64,000 bases of DNA from NCBI GenBank assembly GCA_947649615.1, contig CANSSG010000003.1, positions 1 through 64,000 of the forward strand. Direction: 5' to 3'. Shown piece by piece: positions 7,580 through 17,500 of this stretch; positions within the stretch are counted from its first letter, which is position 1, and each line of letters starts with the position of its first letter. The position numbers were made by a program, and so were the translations under genes. Source of the stretch: an uncultured Clostridia bacterium (lineage in GTDB: Bacteria; Bacillota; Clostridia; Oscillospirales; Oscillospiraceae). The notes under the pieces are model-generated. The model did no database searches, was not told the origin of the DNA, and saw only the letters and a program-made list of their open reading frames with translations.

Positions 7580-8350
7580 GTGCAACTCTATTTAGCCGTT
7601 ACGCCCGACAAGCTGCGGGAGGCTGCGCGACATACCGAACGCCTGGCCCACGTAGCCTACCGGGTGGACCGGGAGGGGCGTCTTGCCCGCCGGGACCTGC
7701 TGGCCAGAACCCATGGCGGCATTTTGGTCCTGGGAGACCAGGAATGCGGCGCCATCCGGGACCCTGCCGCCTTATGCCGGGACGTATGGCGGGAGTGCGG
7801 CAACCGGGGCTATGGCGGCGTTCTGGCAGATTTTGAGAAGCCGCCCGCGGAGGACCGGACAGCCTTTCTGGAATCCCTGAGCCGGGTGCTGGCGCGAAAT
7901 AAAAGGCGGCTGTTCGTCCCGGAGGCCTACGGCGTACATACGCCCCAGGCTTCCATTCTAATCTGCACCGCCCTCTCCGGCGGGAACCTGCGGCGGCGGC
8001 TGGAGGAATGCGCCCAGCGGTTTGGCCCGGGGCGGCTGGCTTTGGACCTACAACGGCTGCGCATGAGCTTTCCGCTGCCGTGTCCAGCAGGGGAGGGGGA
8101 CGCTCTCTCCGGCGGGGAACTGTCGTCAATGCTGGCGCAGAAGGGGCGGTCTGTGTTTTATTCCAACGATTTATGTGCGAAGTATTTTACCTTTACAGAG
8201 AATGGCGCCAGCCGTTTTGTCCTCTTTGACGATGCGGATACCATCCGCAGGAAGGTGCAAATGGGGCAGGATATGGGAATCGGCACAGGCTTCCTCATGT
8301 ACCCGGAAACAGAGGACATCCTGCCGGAGCTTTTCGACCGGAGGAGGTAA
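7580..8350 (+). CDS. Uncharacterised protein, possibly TIM-barrel-like
   Basis: 256-aa soluble protein that I do not recognise. No signal peptide or membrane segment is seen. A GYGGVLADFE string followed by strand-like stretches (RLFVPEAYG, SRFVLFDDAD) recalls the beta-4 region of GH18-type barrels, where DxxDxDxE carries the catalytic Glu; here only the last DxE-like part is present, so hydrolase activity is doubtful. The GTG at 7580 is chosen because AGGGGGA lies 7 nt upstream and an upstream ATG (7535) sits inside the promoter. It is divergent from yqeG and followed by two kinase-like genes with their own promoter. Confidence 0.6.
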   Translation: MQLYLAVTPDKLREAARHTERLAHVAYRVDREGRLARRDLLARTHGGILVLGDQECGAIRDPAALCRDVWRECGNRGYGGVLADFEKPPAEDRTAFLESLSRVLARNKRRLFVPEAYGVHTPQASILICTALSGGNLRRRLEECAQRFGPGRLALDLQRLRMSFPLPCPAGEGDALSGGELSSMLAQKGRSVFYSNDLCAKYFTFTENGASRFVLFDDADTIRRKVQMGQDMGIGTGFLMYPETEDILPELFDRRR

Positions 8351-8354
8351 AGGC

Positions 8355-8383
8355 TTGCTTCTTCCGCTCTGCTGTGGTATAGT
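8355..8383 (+). promoter_or_regulatory. Sigma-A promoter for kinase pair
   Basis: TTGCTT, 17-nt spacer, TATAGT. An imperfect hairpin (8386-8409, atacggtc / ggccgtat) lies in the short leader. Confidence 0.55.
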
Positions 8384-8428
8384 CAGATACGGTCGGAAAC
8401 GGCCGTATTTCTTAAACGGGAGCGGAAT

Positions 8429-8923
8429 ATGAAAAGGCTGTACCTAATCGGCGGAACCATGGGCGTGGGCAAAACCACCGTCTGCCAGAACTTAAAGCGG
8501 TCGCTGCCCAACGCCGTGTTTCTGGACGGAGACTGGTGCTGGGATGCGGACCCCTTCCACGTAACAGACGAGACGAAGGCTATGGTCTTGGACAATATCT
8601 GCCACCTTCTGAATAATTTTATCCGCTGCACCGCCTATGAAAACATCGTTTTCTGTTGGATGATGCACCAGCAGGGTATTCTGGACGGCATCCTGGCCCG
8701 CCTGGACAGGGAAGAATGTGAGATCAAGGCAATTTCCCTTGTCTGCACTGCCGGGGCCTTGTCCGAAAGACTCCGCCGGGACATCCAAGCCGGCGTCCGG
8801 CAGCCCGGCGCGGTGGCGCGGAGTTTGGAACGGCTTCCACTGTACGATACGCTGGACACCATCCATATCGACACCTCCGGGCTTTCCCCGGAGGAGACGG
8901 CGGCGCGGATTGCGTCCCTTTGA
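8429..8923 (+). CDS. P-loop kinase-like ATPase
   Basis: 164-aa protein with a Walker A motif GGTMGVGKTT at residues 8-17 and an early acidic DGDWCWDADP segment where nucleoside/shikimate-type kinases bind substrate. An SERLRRDIQAGVRQPG segment could be the lid arginines. This is typical of small phosphotransferases annotated as AAA-family ATPases; the substrate cannot be named. It lies 27 nt before tmrB and both are small kinases of the same general fold, so they are likely cotranscribed and may be distant paralogues. Confidence 0.75.
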   Translation: MKRLYLIGGTMGVGKTTVCQNLKRSLPNAVFLDGDWCWDADPFHVTDETKAMVLDNICHLLNNFIRCTAYENIVFCWMMHQQGILDGILARLDREECEIKAISLVCTAGALSERLRRDIQAGVRQPGAVARSLERLPLYDTLDTIHIDTSGLSPEETAARIASL

Positions 8924-8950
8924 ACTACAAGAAACAGAAAGAGAACCATC

Positions 8951-9535
8951 ATGATTATCTGGCTCAACGGCGCCTTTGGCGCGGGGAAGACCCAAACGGC
9001 ATATGAACTCAGCCGCCGCCTGCCAAATTCCTATGTGTACGACCCGGAAAACGCGGGATTCTTCATCCGAGACAACCTCCCGCCATCGCTGCGGGGGGAT
9101 GACTTCCAGGATTATCCCATGTGGCGCGCGTTTAACTTTGCAATGCTGGACGACATCGCGTCCCGGTTTGACGGACACGTCATCGTCCCTATGACCATTA
9201 CGAACCGGCAGTATTATGACGAGCTTCCCGGCGCGCTTTCCCGGAAGTACGATGTCAGGCACTTTATTTTGTACGCCCAAAAGGAAACCCTCCTGCGGCG
9301 TCTGGCGTCGCGGCTGGAAAGCCGCCATTCTTGGGGGGCGCAGCAAATCGACCGGTGCATCAAGGCCTTCAACGAGGATATTACGGAGGAAAAGGTTCAC
9401 ACCGACCATTGGAGCATCGCCCAAACGGCCGGGCAGATCGCTGACCTAGCCGGGCTTGCGCTGCCGGAGGACCGGCGCAGTGCCTTCCGCCAATCTATGG
9501 ACCGGATCACGACAAAACTCCGTCATATCCGGTAA
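8951..9535 (+). CDS. tmrB: TmrB-like tunicamycin-resistance ATP-binding protein
   Basis: 194 aa, close to Bacillus TmrB in length and in motif order: MIIWLNGAFGAGKTQTA (Walker A), SYVYDPENAGFFIRD, DDFQDYPMWRAFN, VPMTITN, KETLLRRL and SWGAQQIDRC. TmrB is a P-loop protein that gives resistance to the UDP-GlcNAc analogue tunicamycin, by binding or modifying the drug. Resistance here is inferred from resemblance alone; a general nucleotide or sugar kinase role is possible. It ends at a shared terminator with the convergent Sel1 gene. Confidence 0.82.
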   Translation: MIIWLNGAFGAGKTQTAYELSRRLPNSYVYDPENAGFFIRDNLPPSLRGDDFQDYPMWRAFNFAMLDDIASRFDGHVIVPMTITNRQYYDELPGALSRKYDVRHFILYAQKETLLRRLASRLESRHSWGAQQIDRCIKAFNEDITEEKVHTDHWSIAQTAGQIADLAGLALPEDRRSAFRQSMDRITTKLRHIR

Positions 9536-9551
9536 CCCTACAACGAAAAAG

Positions 9552-9577
9552 GGCATGGCTTCCACCGAAGCCATGCC
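9552..9577. terminator. Bidirectional terminator, tmrB / Sel1 gene
   Basis: 11-bp stem ggcatggcttc / gaagccatgcc with a 4-nt loop. A T-rich tract follows on each side (gtttcttt on plus, CCCTTTTTCG on minus) between convergent genes. Confidence 0.8.
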
Positions 9578-9583
9578 GTTTCT

Positions 9584-12500
9584 TTACTTCTTCTGCCAAG
9601 GCCATTTGCGGGATTTTTTTCCAGAGAGACGTTTGACGGCATCTTTGGCTCTCTCATGTCCGCGATTGGCGGCTTCCTTATAGAGTTCCAAAGCTTTTTC
9701 CGCGTCCGGTTCCACTCCGGTACCGTTTTCATAGCAGGCGGCTAAAGCGAAGCTGCCGTCCGCCCGTCCGCCTTCGTGGGCCTTCGTGTAAAATTCCACG
9801 GCCTTGGCCGGGTCGGCGGCTACGCCGTAGCCGTTTTCATAGCACTCGCCCATGAAAAACTCCGCCCGGTGGTAGCCCGTTTCCGCCGCCTTGGAGAACC
9901 AGTAAAAGGCCCGGCTGTTATCCTCCTCCACCGCAATCCCGTGGTAGTAAAAGAACCCCAGATTACACGCGGCCCGGATGTTTCCCGCCTCGGCGGCTTG
10001 GCGGTAAAGCTGCGCGGCCTTTTCCTTGTCCTCCTCCACCCCGGCGCCTAGCTCGTAGCACAGGCCAAGGGAACAGGTGCCGGAGGAATTGCCACCCTCA
10101 TGGGCCTTCTGGTAGCACTGGAACGCCATACGCGGGTCCTGTTCCACGCCGTAGCCGTTCTCATAGCACTCGCCAAGAAGCATCTGGGCGCGGGTGCTTC
10201 CGGACCCAGCGGCTTTGCGGAACCATTGAACCGCCTCTTCGTCGTTTTCCTCCACGCCGATGCCCCGGTAGAGACAGTAGCCGTAGTTGCACTGGGCGCG
10301 GATGTTGCCCCCCTTGGCGGCTTGGAGGTAGAGGGCGGCGGCCGTGGCCTTGTCTTCCTCCACGCCGTCTCCGAACTCATAGCACACCCCTAAAGAGCAG
10401 GTGCCGGGGAGATAGCCCTGCTCGTGGGCCTGCCGGTAAAGGGCGGCGGCCCTGGTCTCGTCCTGGGGGACGCCGTAGCCGTTCTCATAGCACTCGCCTA
10501 AAAGCTGCTGCGCCCGGGGATGCCCGCCTTCGGCGGCTTTTTCGAACCATTTGACGGCTTCCCCGTCATCCTCCGCCACACCGATGCCGCGGTAGTAGCA
10601 GAAGCCTAAATTACACTGGGCGCGGAGGTACCCGCCCTCGGCGGCAATGCGGTACAGCTCTGCCGCCTTAGCCTGGTCCTGCTCCACCCCGGTTCCCGTT
10701 TCATAGCACAGCCCCAGGGAGCAGGTGCCGGGGATATGCCCGTTTTCGTGGGATTTCTGGTAAAGGCGGAAGGCCCGCTCTTCGTCCCGCTCCACGCCGT
10801 AGCCGTTTTCATAGCACTCACCTAAAAGCTGCTGCGCCCGGGGAAAATCCTGGGCGGCGGCTTTCTCGAACCATTTGACGGCTTCCGCGTCGTCCTCCGG
10901 CACGCCGATGCCCTGATAGCAGCAGAAGCCCAGATTGCACTGCGCCCGGGCGTCCCCCGCTTCGGCCCCCAGCAGGTAGTATCTGACGGCCTCGACCTTG
11001 TCCGTCTCCACCCCTTTGCCCTGCTCATAGCACAGCCCGATGGCTGCGGCGGCAGGGATGTGGCGGCCCTTCCAGGCGGCCTGGTAAAGCCGGAGGGCCT
11101 GCTCGCTATCTTTTTCCACGCCGTAGCCAAACTCCATGCATTGGCCCAGGAGGAACTGCGCACGGGGATACTCCCGCTCCGCTGCTGCGGCGAACCATTT
11201 GGCGGCTTCCACATCGTCTACTTCGGTGCCGATGCCCTGATAGCAGCAGTAGCCCAGATTGCACTGCCCCCGGAGGTCGCCCTTCTCCGCAGCCTGACGG
11301 TACAACGCCACCGCCTTTTCCAAATCCCGCTCCACGCCCCGGCCCAGTTCATAGCACAATCCCAGGGCCGTGGCGGCGGGCGCGTGGCCTTTTTCGCAGG
11401 CGGCGGCATAGAGCTGTACCGCTTTGCCCACGTCCTTTTCCACGCCGTAGCCGAAATCATAGCATTCGCCCAGCAGGTTCAGCGCCCGCGGATAGCCCTG
11501 TTCCGCCGACAAGGCGAACCATTTCACCGCCTCGCCGTTGTCCTCCACCACGCCGATGCCCTGGTAATAGCAGAAGCCCAGGTTGCACTGGGAGGCGGGG
11601 TGGCCCGCTTCGGCGGCTTCCCGGTAGAAGGCCACGGCCTTTTCCTTGTCCTCCTCTACGCCCACGGCCGTCTCATAGCACAGCCCCAAGGCACAGGTGG
11701 CGGGGGGGAATCCGTTTTCATGTGCGCGGCGGTAGTAATCTGCCGCCAGCGTTTCGTTTTTCTCCACACCATGGCCGAATTCATAGCACTGGCCTACTAA
11801 GTACTGCGCCCGGGGATACTCCTCCTTGGCGGCTTCCATGTAAAGCTGGGCGGCTTTTTCCCGATCCTCTTCCACACCTGTACCCCGGTCGTAGCAGACG
11901 CCCAGGGCGCAGGTCCCCGGTTCATAGCCCTGCTCATGGGCCGCGCGGTAGAGGGCCACGGCCTTTTCCGGGTCCTGCTCCACGCCGTAGCCGTTCTCAA
12001 AGCACTCCCCCATTAGCATCTGCGCCCGGGCATAGCCCTGCTGGGCGGCCTTGGCGAACCACATGGCGGCCTGCCGGTCATCCTCCTCCACGCCGATGCC
12101 CCGATAGTAAAAGAAGCCCAGGTTGCACTGCGCGGGGGCGAAATCCTGCTCGGCGGCTTCCCGGTACAGCTCCGCCGCCTTTTGCTTGTCCATTTCCACG
12201 CCGCTGCCCATTTCATAGCACAGGCCCAGTTCACAAACGGCGGGCAGGTATCCCAGCTCCGCCGGCCCGGAGAGCAGGCGGAAGCCCTTGTCCGGGTCCC
12301 GCTCCGTCCCGATGCCCCGTAGCCAGCACAGGCCCAGGCTGTACTGGGCGGCGACATGGTCGCCGTCGGCGGCCTTTTGAAACCAGTATAAGCCCTTTTT
12401 TTCATCCTTCTCCGCGCCGCCGGTACCCCGGCAGCAGTGCTGGCCCAGTTGATAGGCTGCGTCCAAATCGCCTTCCTCTGCGGCGTCCTCCAGCTCGTGA

Positions 12501-12619
12501 AGGGTTTGCAGCCGTCCGGCGGACAAATCCGCCATGGACTGGATTACGTCCGGATTGATATAAACCATGACAGTCTCCTGCTCGCTGGGGAGCAGGCTGC
12601 CGTTTGCTTCCGTTGTCAT
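9584..12619 (-). CDS. Giant Sel1-repeat protein (26 repeats)
   Basis: 1011-aa protein built almost wholly of 36-aa Sel1-like repeats (TPR-like alpha-alpha hairpins), which serve as protein-binding solenoids. After a ~50-aa unique N-terminus I count 26 units, ending in a basic tail (RKWPWQKK). The repeats fall into three classes in fixed order: one with NLGFCYYxGIGV...KWF, one with LLGECYENGYGV...AHE, one with SLGLCYExGxGVEEDK...LYRxAAE, giving a 108-aa (324-bp) super-period; one unit of the first class is missing after the sixth repeat. No signal peptide or membrane helix, so cytoplasmic. AAGGAG precedes the ATG by 8 nt. Partner unknown. Confidence 0.92.
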   Translation of the reverse strand: MTTEANGSLLPSEQETVMVYINPDVIQSMADLSAGRLQTLHELEDAAEEGDLDAAYQLGQHCCRGTGGAEKDEKKGLYWFQKAADGDHVAAQYSLGLCWLRGIGTERDPDKGFRLLSGPAELGYLPAVCELGLCYEMGSGVEMDKQKAAELYREAAEQDFAPAQCNLGFFYYRGIGVEEDDRQAAMWFAKAAQQGYARAQMLMGECFENGYGVEQDPEKAVALYRAAHEQGYEPGTCALGVCYDRGTGVEEDREKAAQLYMEAAKEEYPRAQYLVGQCYEFGHGVEKNETLAADYYRRAHENGFPPATCALGLCYETAVGVEEDKEKAVAFYREAAEAGHPASQCNLGFCYYQGIGVVEDNGEAVKWFALSAEQGYPRALNLLGECYDFGYGVEKDVGKAVQLYAAACEKGHAPAATALGLCYELGRGVERDLEKAVALYRQAAEKGDLRGQCNLGYCCYQGIGTEVDDVEAAKWFAAAAEREYPRAQFLLGQCMEFGYGVEKDSEQALRLYQAAWKGRHIPAAAAIGLCYEQGKGVETDKVEAVRYYLLGAEAGDARAQCNLGFCCYQGIGVPEDDAEAVKWFEKAAAQDFPRAQQLLGECYENGYGVERDEERAFRLYQKSHENGHIPGTCSLGLCYETGTGVEQDQAKAAELYRIAAEGGYLRAQCNLGFCYYRGIGVAEDDGEAVKWFEKAAEGGHPRAQQLLGECYENGYGVPQDETRAAALYRQAHEQGYLPGTCSLGVCYEFGDGVEEDKATAAALYLQAAKGGNIRAQCNYGYCLYRGIGVEENDEEAVQWFRKAAGSGSTRAQMLLGECYENGYGVEQDPRMAFQCYQKAHEGGNSSGTCSLGLCYELGAGVEEDKEKAAQLYRQAAEAGNIRAACNLGFFYYHGIAVEEDNSRAFYWFSKAAETGYHRAEFFMGECYENGYGVAADPAKAVEFYTKAHEGGRADGSFALAACYENGTGVEPDAEKALELYKEAANRGHERAKDAVKRLSGKKSRKWPWQKK

Positions 12620-12778
12620 TTGCTTCGCTCCTTTTTGGCGCTGTTTAGGCCCGCCGCATGGGACGGGCGGACTTGGCGTTTATTATAGCACAAAGCGGCG
12701 GGGAAGGGTAGTCCCTTTTTTTGTTCTCCTGCGGAGAGCGGCTCCCAGGCGGAGAGGCCGCAAAATTTCCCTGCGGCG

Positions 12779-12807
12779 TTGATTTACCGCCGGGGTGGTG
12801 GTATACT
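12779..12807 (+). promoter_or_regulatory. Promoter of whiA
   Basis: TTGATT, 17-nt spacer, TATACT with an extended TGG in front of the -10. TSS would be ~30 nt before the whiA start. The facing Sel1 gene has a -10-like TATAAT on the minus strand at 12682-12687 without a clear -35. Confidence 0.7.
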
Positions 12808-12844
12808 ATACCAATCTAATGAACAAGGGCAAGGAGGGGAAGGC

Positions 12845-13738
12845 ATGTCCTTTTCCAGTGAAGTCAAAACGGAACTGTGCCGTGGGCGGCTGGACCGCCC
12901 ATGCTGCGCCCGGGCGGAGGTCTACGGCGCGCTGCTGTACGGCAATACCTTCACCTCCCGGGAGGTGCGGCTGATTACCGAGAGCGATAGCTTTGCCGCG
13001 CGCCTGCCCAATTTGCTGGAATCCGCCTTCCATATGGAGTTCGACCGCCTGCCGGGGGAGGGGGAGCGGAAATATATCTTCCAACTCACCGACGGGGGGA
13101 AAATCCACCGGATTATCGACGCCTTTGGCTTTGATTCCCGGCAGAGTCCGGTGCTGCACATCAACTTTGGCCTGCTGGAGGAGGACTGCTGCCGCGCGGC
13201 CTTTCTGCGCGGGGCGTTTTTGGCGGGCGGGAGCGTGACGGAGCCGAGCAAGCGGTACCACCTGGAACTGGTGACCAGCCACGCCCAGGCCAGCAGGGAG
13301 ATGCAGGCCTTGCTGGCAGACATGGGCCGCCAGCCGGGACAGTCGGCAAGAAACGGAAGCCAGGTGACCTACTTCAAAAGCAGCGGCCAGATCGAAGAAC
13401 TGCTGACGCTGATGGGCGCGCCGGTGTCCGCCATGGCGCTGATGAACGCCAAGGCGGAAAAGGAACTGCGCAACGGCGTGAACCGCCGGGTCAACTGCGA
13501 ATCGGCAAACCTGGACAAAACCGTTGACGCCGCCCAGGCGCAGTTGGAGGCCATCCGCCGCTTGTACGAGCTGGACCGGGTGGAGGGGCTTCCGGCCAGC
13601 TTAAAGGAGACCATCGTGCTGCGGGAGGCCTATCCGGAACTGACGCTGAGCCAGCTTGCGGAGGAATTCGAGCCGCCGGTCACCAAAAGCTGCCTGAACC
13701 ACCGCCTGCGCAAGCTGATAGAGTTGAGCCGCACATAG
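12845..13738 (+). CDS. whiA: DNA-binding protein WhiA
   Basis: 297-aa WhiA: a LAGLIDADG-like homing-endonuclease fold (N-terminal ~200 aa, including AAFLRGAFLAGGSV) joined to a C-terminal helix-turn-helix (LTLSQLAEEFEPPVTKSCLNHRLRKL). In Streptomyces it is a sporulation regulator; in Firmicutes it affects cell division and chromosome segregation. The start at 12845 has AAGGAGG upstream; earlier in-frame residues lie over the promoter. In many Firmicutes whiA follows rapZ and yvcK, but neither is here, which is an unusual context. Confidence 0.92.
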   Translation: MSFSSEVKTELCRGRLDRPCCARAEVYGALLYGNTFTSREVRLITESDSFAARLPNLLESAFHMEFDRLPGEGERKYIFQLTDGGKIHRIIDAFGFDSRQSPVLHINFGLLEEDCCRAAFLRGAFLAGGSVTEPSKRYHLELVTSHAQASREMQALLADMGRQPGQSARNGSQVTYFKSSGQIEELLTLMGAPVSAMALMNAKAEKELRNGVNRRVNCESANLDKTVDAAQAQLEAIRRLYELDRVEGLPASLKETIVLREAYPELTLSQLAEEFEPPVTKSCLNHRLRKLIELSRT

Positions 13739-13752
13739 GGAGGAAGAAAACG

Positions 13753-14547
13753 ATGAACATCACCGCGTTGGTCGAAAACAAATCGCATGGCGAATTAGCG
13801 GCGGTTCACGGGCTGTCGCTGTATGTGGAGACGGCCCGCCATAAATTGCTTTTTGACCTTGGCCCGGACAAGACCCTGCTGGAAAACGCCCAAAAACAGG
13901 GGACCCGCCTGGAACAGGTGGATACCGTCGTCATCTCCCACGGCCATTCTGACCACGGCGGCGCCTTGGAGGCGTTTCTGGAAGTCAACCATAAGGCGAA
14001 GGTCTACGTCCAGCGGTCCGCGTTTGAAAAGCACTTTTCGAAGTCCCTGGGCTTTATTAAGGTTTCCATCGGCCTGGACCGGAAGCTGATGAACCACCCC
14101 CAGGTGGTTTTGCTGGACGGAGAATACCGGATTGATGAAGAACTGCTGCTCTTTACGGTGACGGATACGTCCCGGTTCCACTCGGCGGCCAATGATACGC
14201 TTTATGATGAACAGGGACCCGACGGGTTCGGCCATGAGCAGGATTTGATGATCTTCGAAGAAAAGAACGTCCTGCTGATGGGCTGCGGCCACTGCGGCAT
14301 CGTCAACATTCTGGAGCGGGCGAAGCCATACCGCCCCCAGGCCTGCATCGGCGGCTATCACCTGCGGGTGCCGGTGACAAAAAAGACGGTGCCGGAGGAG
14401 GTTTTGGCGGGAATCGCCGGGGAAATGCGGCAGTATGACATGGACTTTTTCACCTGCCACTGCACCGGTGAGGAAGCTTTTCAATTTCTCCGCGAAAGGC
14501 TTCCCAGGATGAAATATCTGTCCTGCGGAGAAAGAATCGACTTATAG
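13753..14547 (+). CDS. MBL-fold metallo-hydrolase
   Basis: 264-aa metallo-beta-lactamase-fold protein with the metal motif SHGHSDHGGAL at ~62-72, a GCGHCGIVN segment and a C-terminal CHCTGE. The pattern matches the archaeal/bacterial subfamily near dihydropterin ribofuranosylaminobenzene phosphate synthase, often annotated simply as MBL-fold hydrolase. It starts 14 nt after whiA with GAGGAAG as ribosome site, so it is probably cotranscribed with whiA. The substrate is unknown. Confidence 0.85.
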   Translation: MNITALVENKSHGELAAVHGLSLYVETARHKLLFDLGPDKTLLENAQKQGTRLEQVDTVVISHGHSDHGGALEAFLEVNHKAKVYVQRSAFEKHFSKSLGFIKVSIGLDRKLMNHPQVVLLDGEYRIDEELLLFTVTDTSRFHSAANDTLYDEQGPDGFGHEQDLMIFEEKNVLLMGCGHCGIVNILERAKPYRPQACIGGYHLRVPVTKKTVPEEVLAGIAGEMRQYDMDFFTCHCTGEEAFQFLRERLPRMKYLSCGERIDL

Positions 14548-14580
14548 CGCCGTCTCAGGCGGCGGGGAAAGGGGAGAACT

Positions 14581-17500
14581 ATGCCGTTCGTACACCTCCA
14601 CGTCCATACAGAATACAGCCTGCTGGACGGATTCTGCAAAATCAGCGGCCTGGCAAAACGGGTCAAGGAATTGGGACAGACCGCCGTGGCGGTCACCGAC
14701 CACGGCGTTATGTATGGGGCCATCGACTTCTACCGGGCCTGCAAGGCGGAAGGCGTCAAGCCCATCATCGGCTGCGAGGTCTACGTCACCCCACGGGACC
14801 GGACACGGTTTGACCGGGTTCATGAGCTGGACGCGGAGAGCCGCCATCTGGTGCTGCTGTGCCGGAACGAGGAAGGGTACAAAAACCTGAGCTTCATGGT
14901 CAGCAAGGGGTTTGTGGAGGGCTTCTATGTAAAGCCGAGAATCGACATGACGCTGCTGCGGGAGCACAGCAGCGGGCTGATCGCCCTGTCCGCCTGCCTG
15001 GCGGGGGAGATTCCAAAGCGGCTGGTCAACGGGGATTATGAGGGCGCGAAAGCCTACGCCCTGGAAATGCGGGAGATTTTCGGGGAAGACGGCTTCTACC
15101 TGGAATTGCAGGATCACGGCATCCGCAACCAGGCTGTCGTGAACGAGAGCCTGCTGCGGCTCCATGAGGAGACGGGGATTCCCCTGGTCTGCACCAATGA
15201 CTGCCACTATCTCGCGCCGGAGGATGCGGAAGCCCACGACATCCTGCTGTGCATCCAGACCGGCAAGCTGGTGGAGGACGAGAAGCGGATGCGGTACGAG
15301 CCGCGCAACTTCTATGTGCGCTCTACCGAAGAAATGGAGAAGCTGTTCAGCCGCTATCCGGACGCCATTGAGAATACCGAACGGATTGCGGCCCTGTGCA
15401 ATCTGGAATTTACCTTCGGCAAGTACCACCTGCCGGAATTCAAGGTTCCGGAAGGGGAGCAGGCGCAAACGTACATCCGGAAGCTGTGCGGGGAAGGCTT
15501 TGCCGCCAAGTACGCGGGGAAGCATCCGGAGTACCGCCGGCAGTTGGAATATGAATTGAATATGATCGAGAAAATGGGGTTTACCGATTATTTCCTCATT
15601 GTCTCCGACTTTGTACGCTTCGCCCGGAGCGAGGGCATCCCCGTAGGGCCGGGCCGCGGCAGCGCGGCGGGGAGCATGGTGTCGTACTGCCTGGATATCA
15701 CGGACATTGACCCCATGAAATACAGTCTCTATTTCGAGCGGTTCCTGAACCCGGAGCGGGTCAGCATGCCCGATATCGACATGGACTTCGGCGACACCCG
15801 CCGGGACGAGGTGGTCGATTACGTCCGCCGGAAATACGGCGAGGACCGGGTGGCACAGATTGTCACCTTCGGCACCATGGCCGCCCGGGGGGCTATCCGG
15901 GATGTAGGGAGGGTGCTGAATATGCCCTATGCCGAGGTAGACGTGGTGGCCAAGCAGGTACCCAGCGGGCCGGGGGCGCTTCATATCACCCTGGACGACG
16001 CCCTGCGGCTGAGCAAGCCGCTCAAGGATATGTACGGCGGGGACGAGCGGGTGAAAAAACTCATCGACACCGCAAAATCCTTGGAGGGCATCCCCCGCCA
16101 CGCGTCCACCCACGCCGCCGGCGTGGTGATTACCAAGGATCCGGTGTATACCTACGTACCCCTGGCGAAAAACGATGAGACCATCGTCTGCCAGTACACC
16201 ATGGTGACGCTGGAAGAACTGGGGCTTCTCAAAATGGACTTTTTAGGCCTGCGCAACCTGACGGTGCTGGAGGACGCGGTAGCCATGGTGCGGCGGCGGG
16301 AGCCGGATTTCTCTCTTGCCCAGGTGCCGGAGGATGATCAGGCCGTCTACGACATGCTCACCCAGGGCAAGACCAGCGGCGTGTTCCAGATGGAATCCGC
16401 CGGCATGACCGGGGTCTGCGTGGGGCTGAAGCCCCAGACCATCGAGGACCTGACCGCCATTGTCGCCCTATACCGTCCAGGACCCATGGAATCCATCCCC
16501 CGGTTCATCGCCTGCAAGCACGACCCCAAGCTGGTCAGCTACAAGCATCCGGCTTTGGAGCCAATCTTGTCCATCACCTACGGCTGCATCGTCTACCAGG
16601 AGCAGGTGATGCAGATTTTCCAGCAGCTTGCCGGGTACTCTCTTGGGCAGGCCGATATGGTGCGCCGGGCTATGAGCAAGAAAAAAGCCAAAGATATCGC
16701 CAAGGAGCAGGAAGCGTTCCTGCACGGCGATCCGGCACGGGGCATCGCCGGATGCGTTTCCAACGGGATTCCGGAGGATATTGCCCAGGCGATTTACGAT
16801 GAAATTTACGATTTTGCCAACTACGCCTTTAACAAGGCCCACGCGGTCTGCTATGCCGTGGTTGCCTATCAGACGGCGTGGTTCAAGTTCCACTATCCCA
16901 AGGAGTACATGGCGGCGCTGCTGACTTCGGTGCTGGATGTGACCGGCAAGGTGGCGGAGTATATCGGCGAGTGCCGGGAAATGGGCATTGCCCTGCTGCC
17001 GCCAGATGTGAACAAGTCCTTCGACAGCTTCACCGTAGAGGAAGAGGGTATCCGCTTTGGCCTGGTAGCCATCAAGAACATCGGCCGGGGCTTCATCCAG
17101 GGCGTCGTGAAGGAGCGCGAGGCCAACGGACCCTTCACTGGCTTCCAGGATTTCTGCCAGCGGATGTATGGCGCGGATATCAATAAGCGGGCGCTGGAAA
17201 ACCTGATCCGGGCGGGAGCCTTCGACCGGTTCGGCGCTTATCGGAGCCAGTTGGCCGCCGTCAGCGACAAGCTGCTGGATTCTATCGGCGGCAGCAGGCG
17301 GCAGAACGTGGAAGGGCAGATGGACTTTTTCGGCATGTCCGCCCCGGCGGCCCAGCGCCCCGCCGCCGCCCTCCATCTGCCGGACATCCCGGAGTACGCC
17401 TTAGACGAGCGGATGAGGCAGGAGCGGGAGGTTACGGGCCTATACCTATCCGGCCACCCCATGAACGCCTACCGGGATGCGGCGAAGCGGGCCGGGGCGG

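Noticed and set aside
10000-12500. Regular repeats suggesting a CRISPR array
   Set aside because: The period is 108 bp in frame with Sel1 motifs and no unique spacers; it is protein-coding repetition.
14542-16113. 523-aa minus-strand open frame opposite dnaE
   Set aside because: Antisense shadow in GC-rich coding DNA; no ribosome site and no recognisable domain, while dnaE on the other strand is certain.
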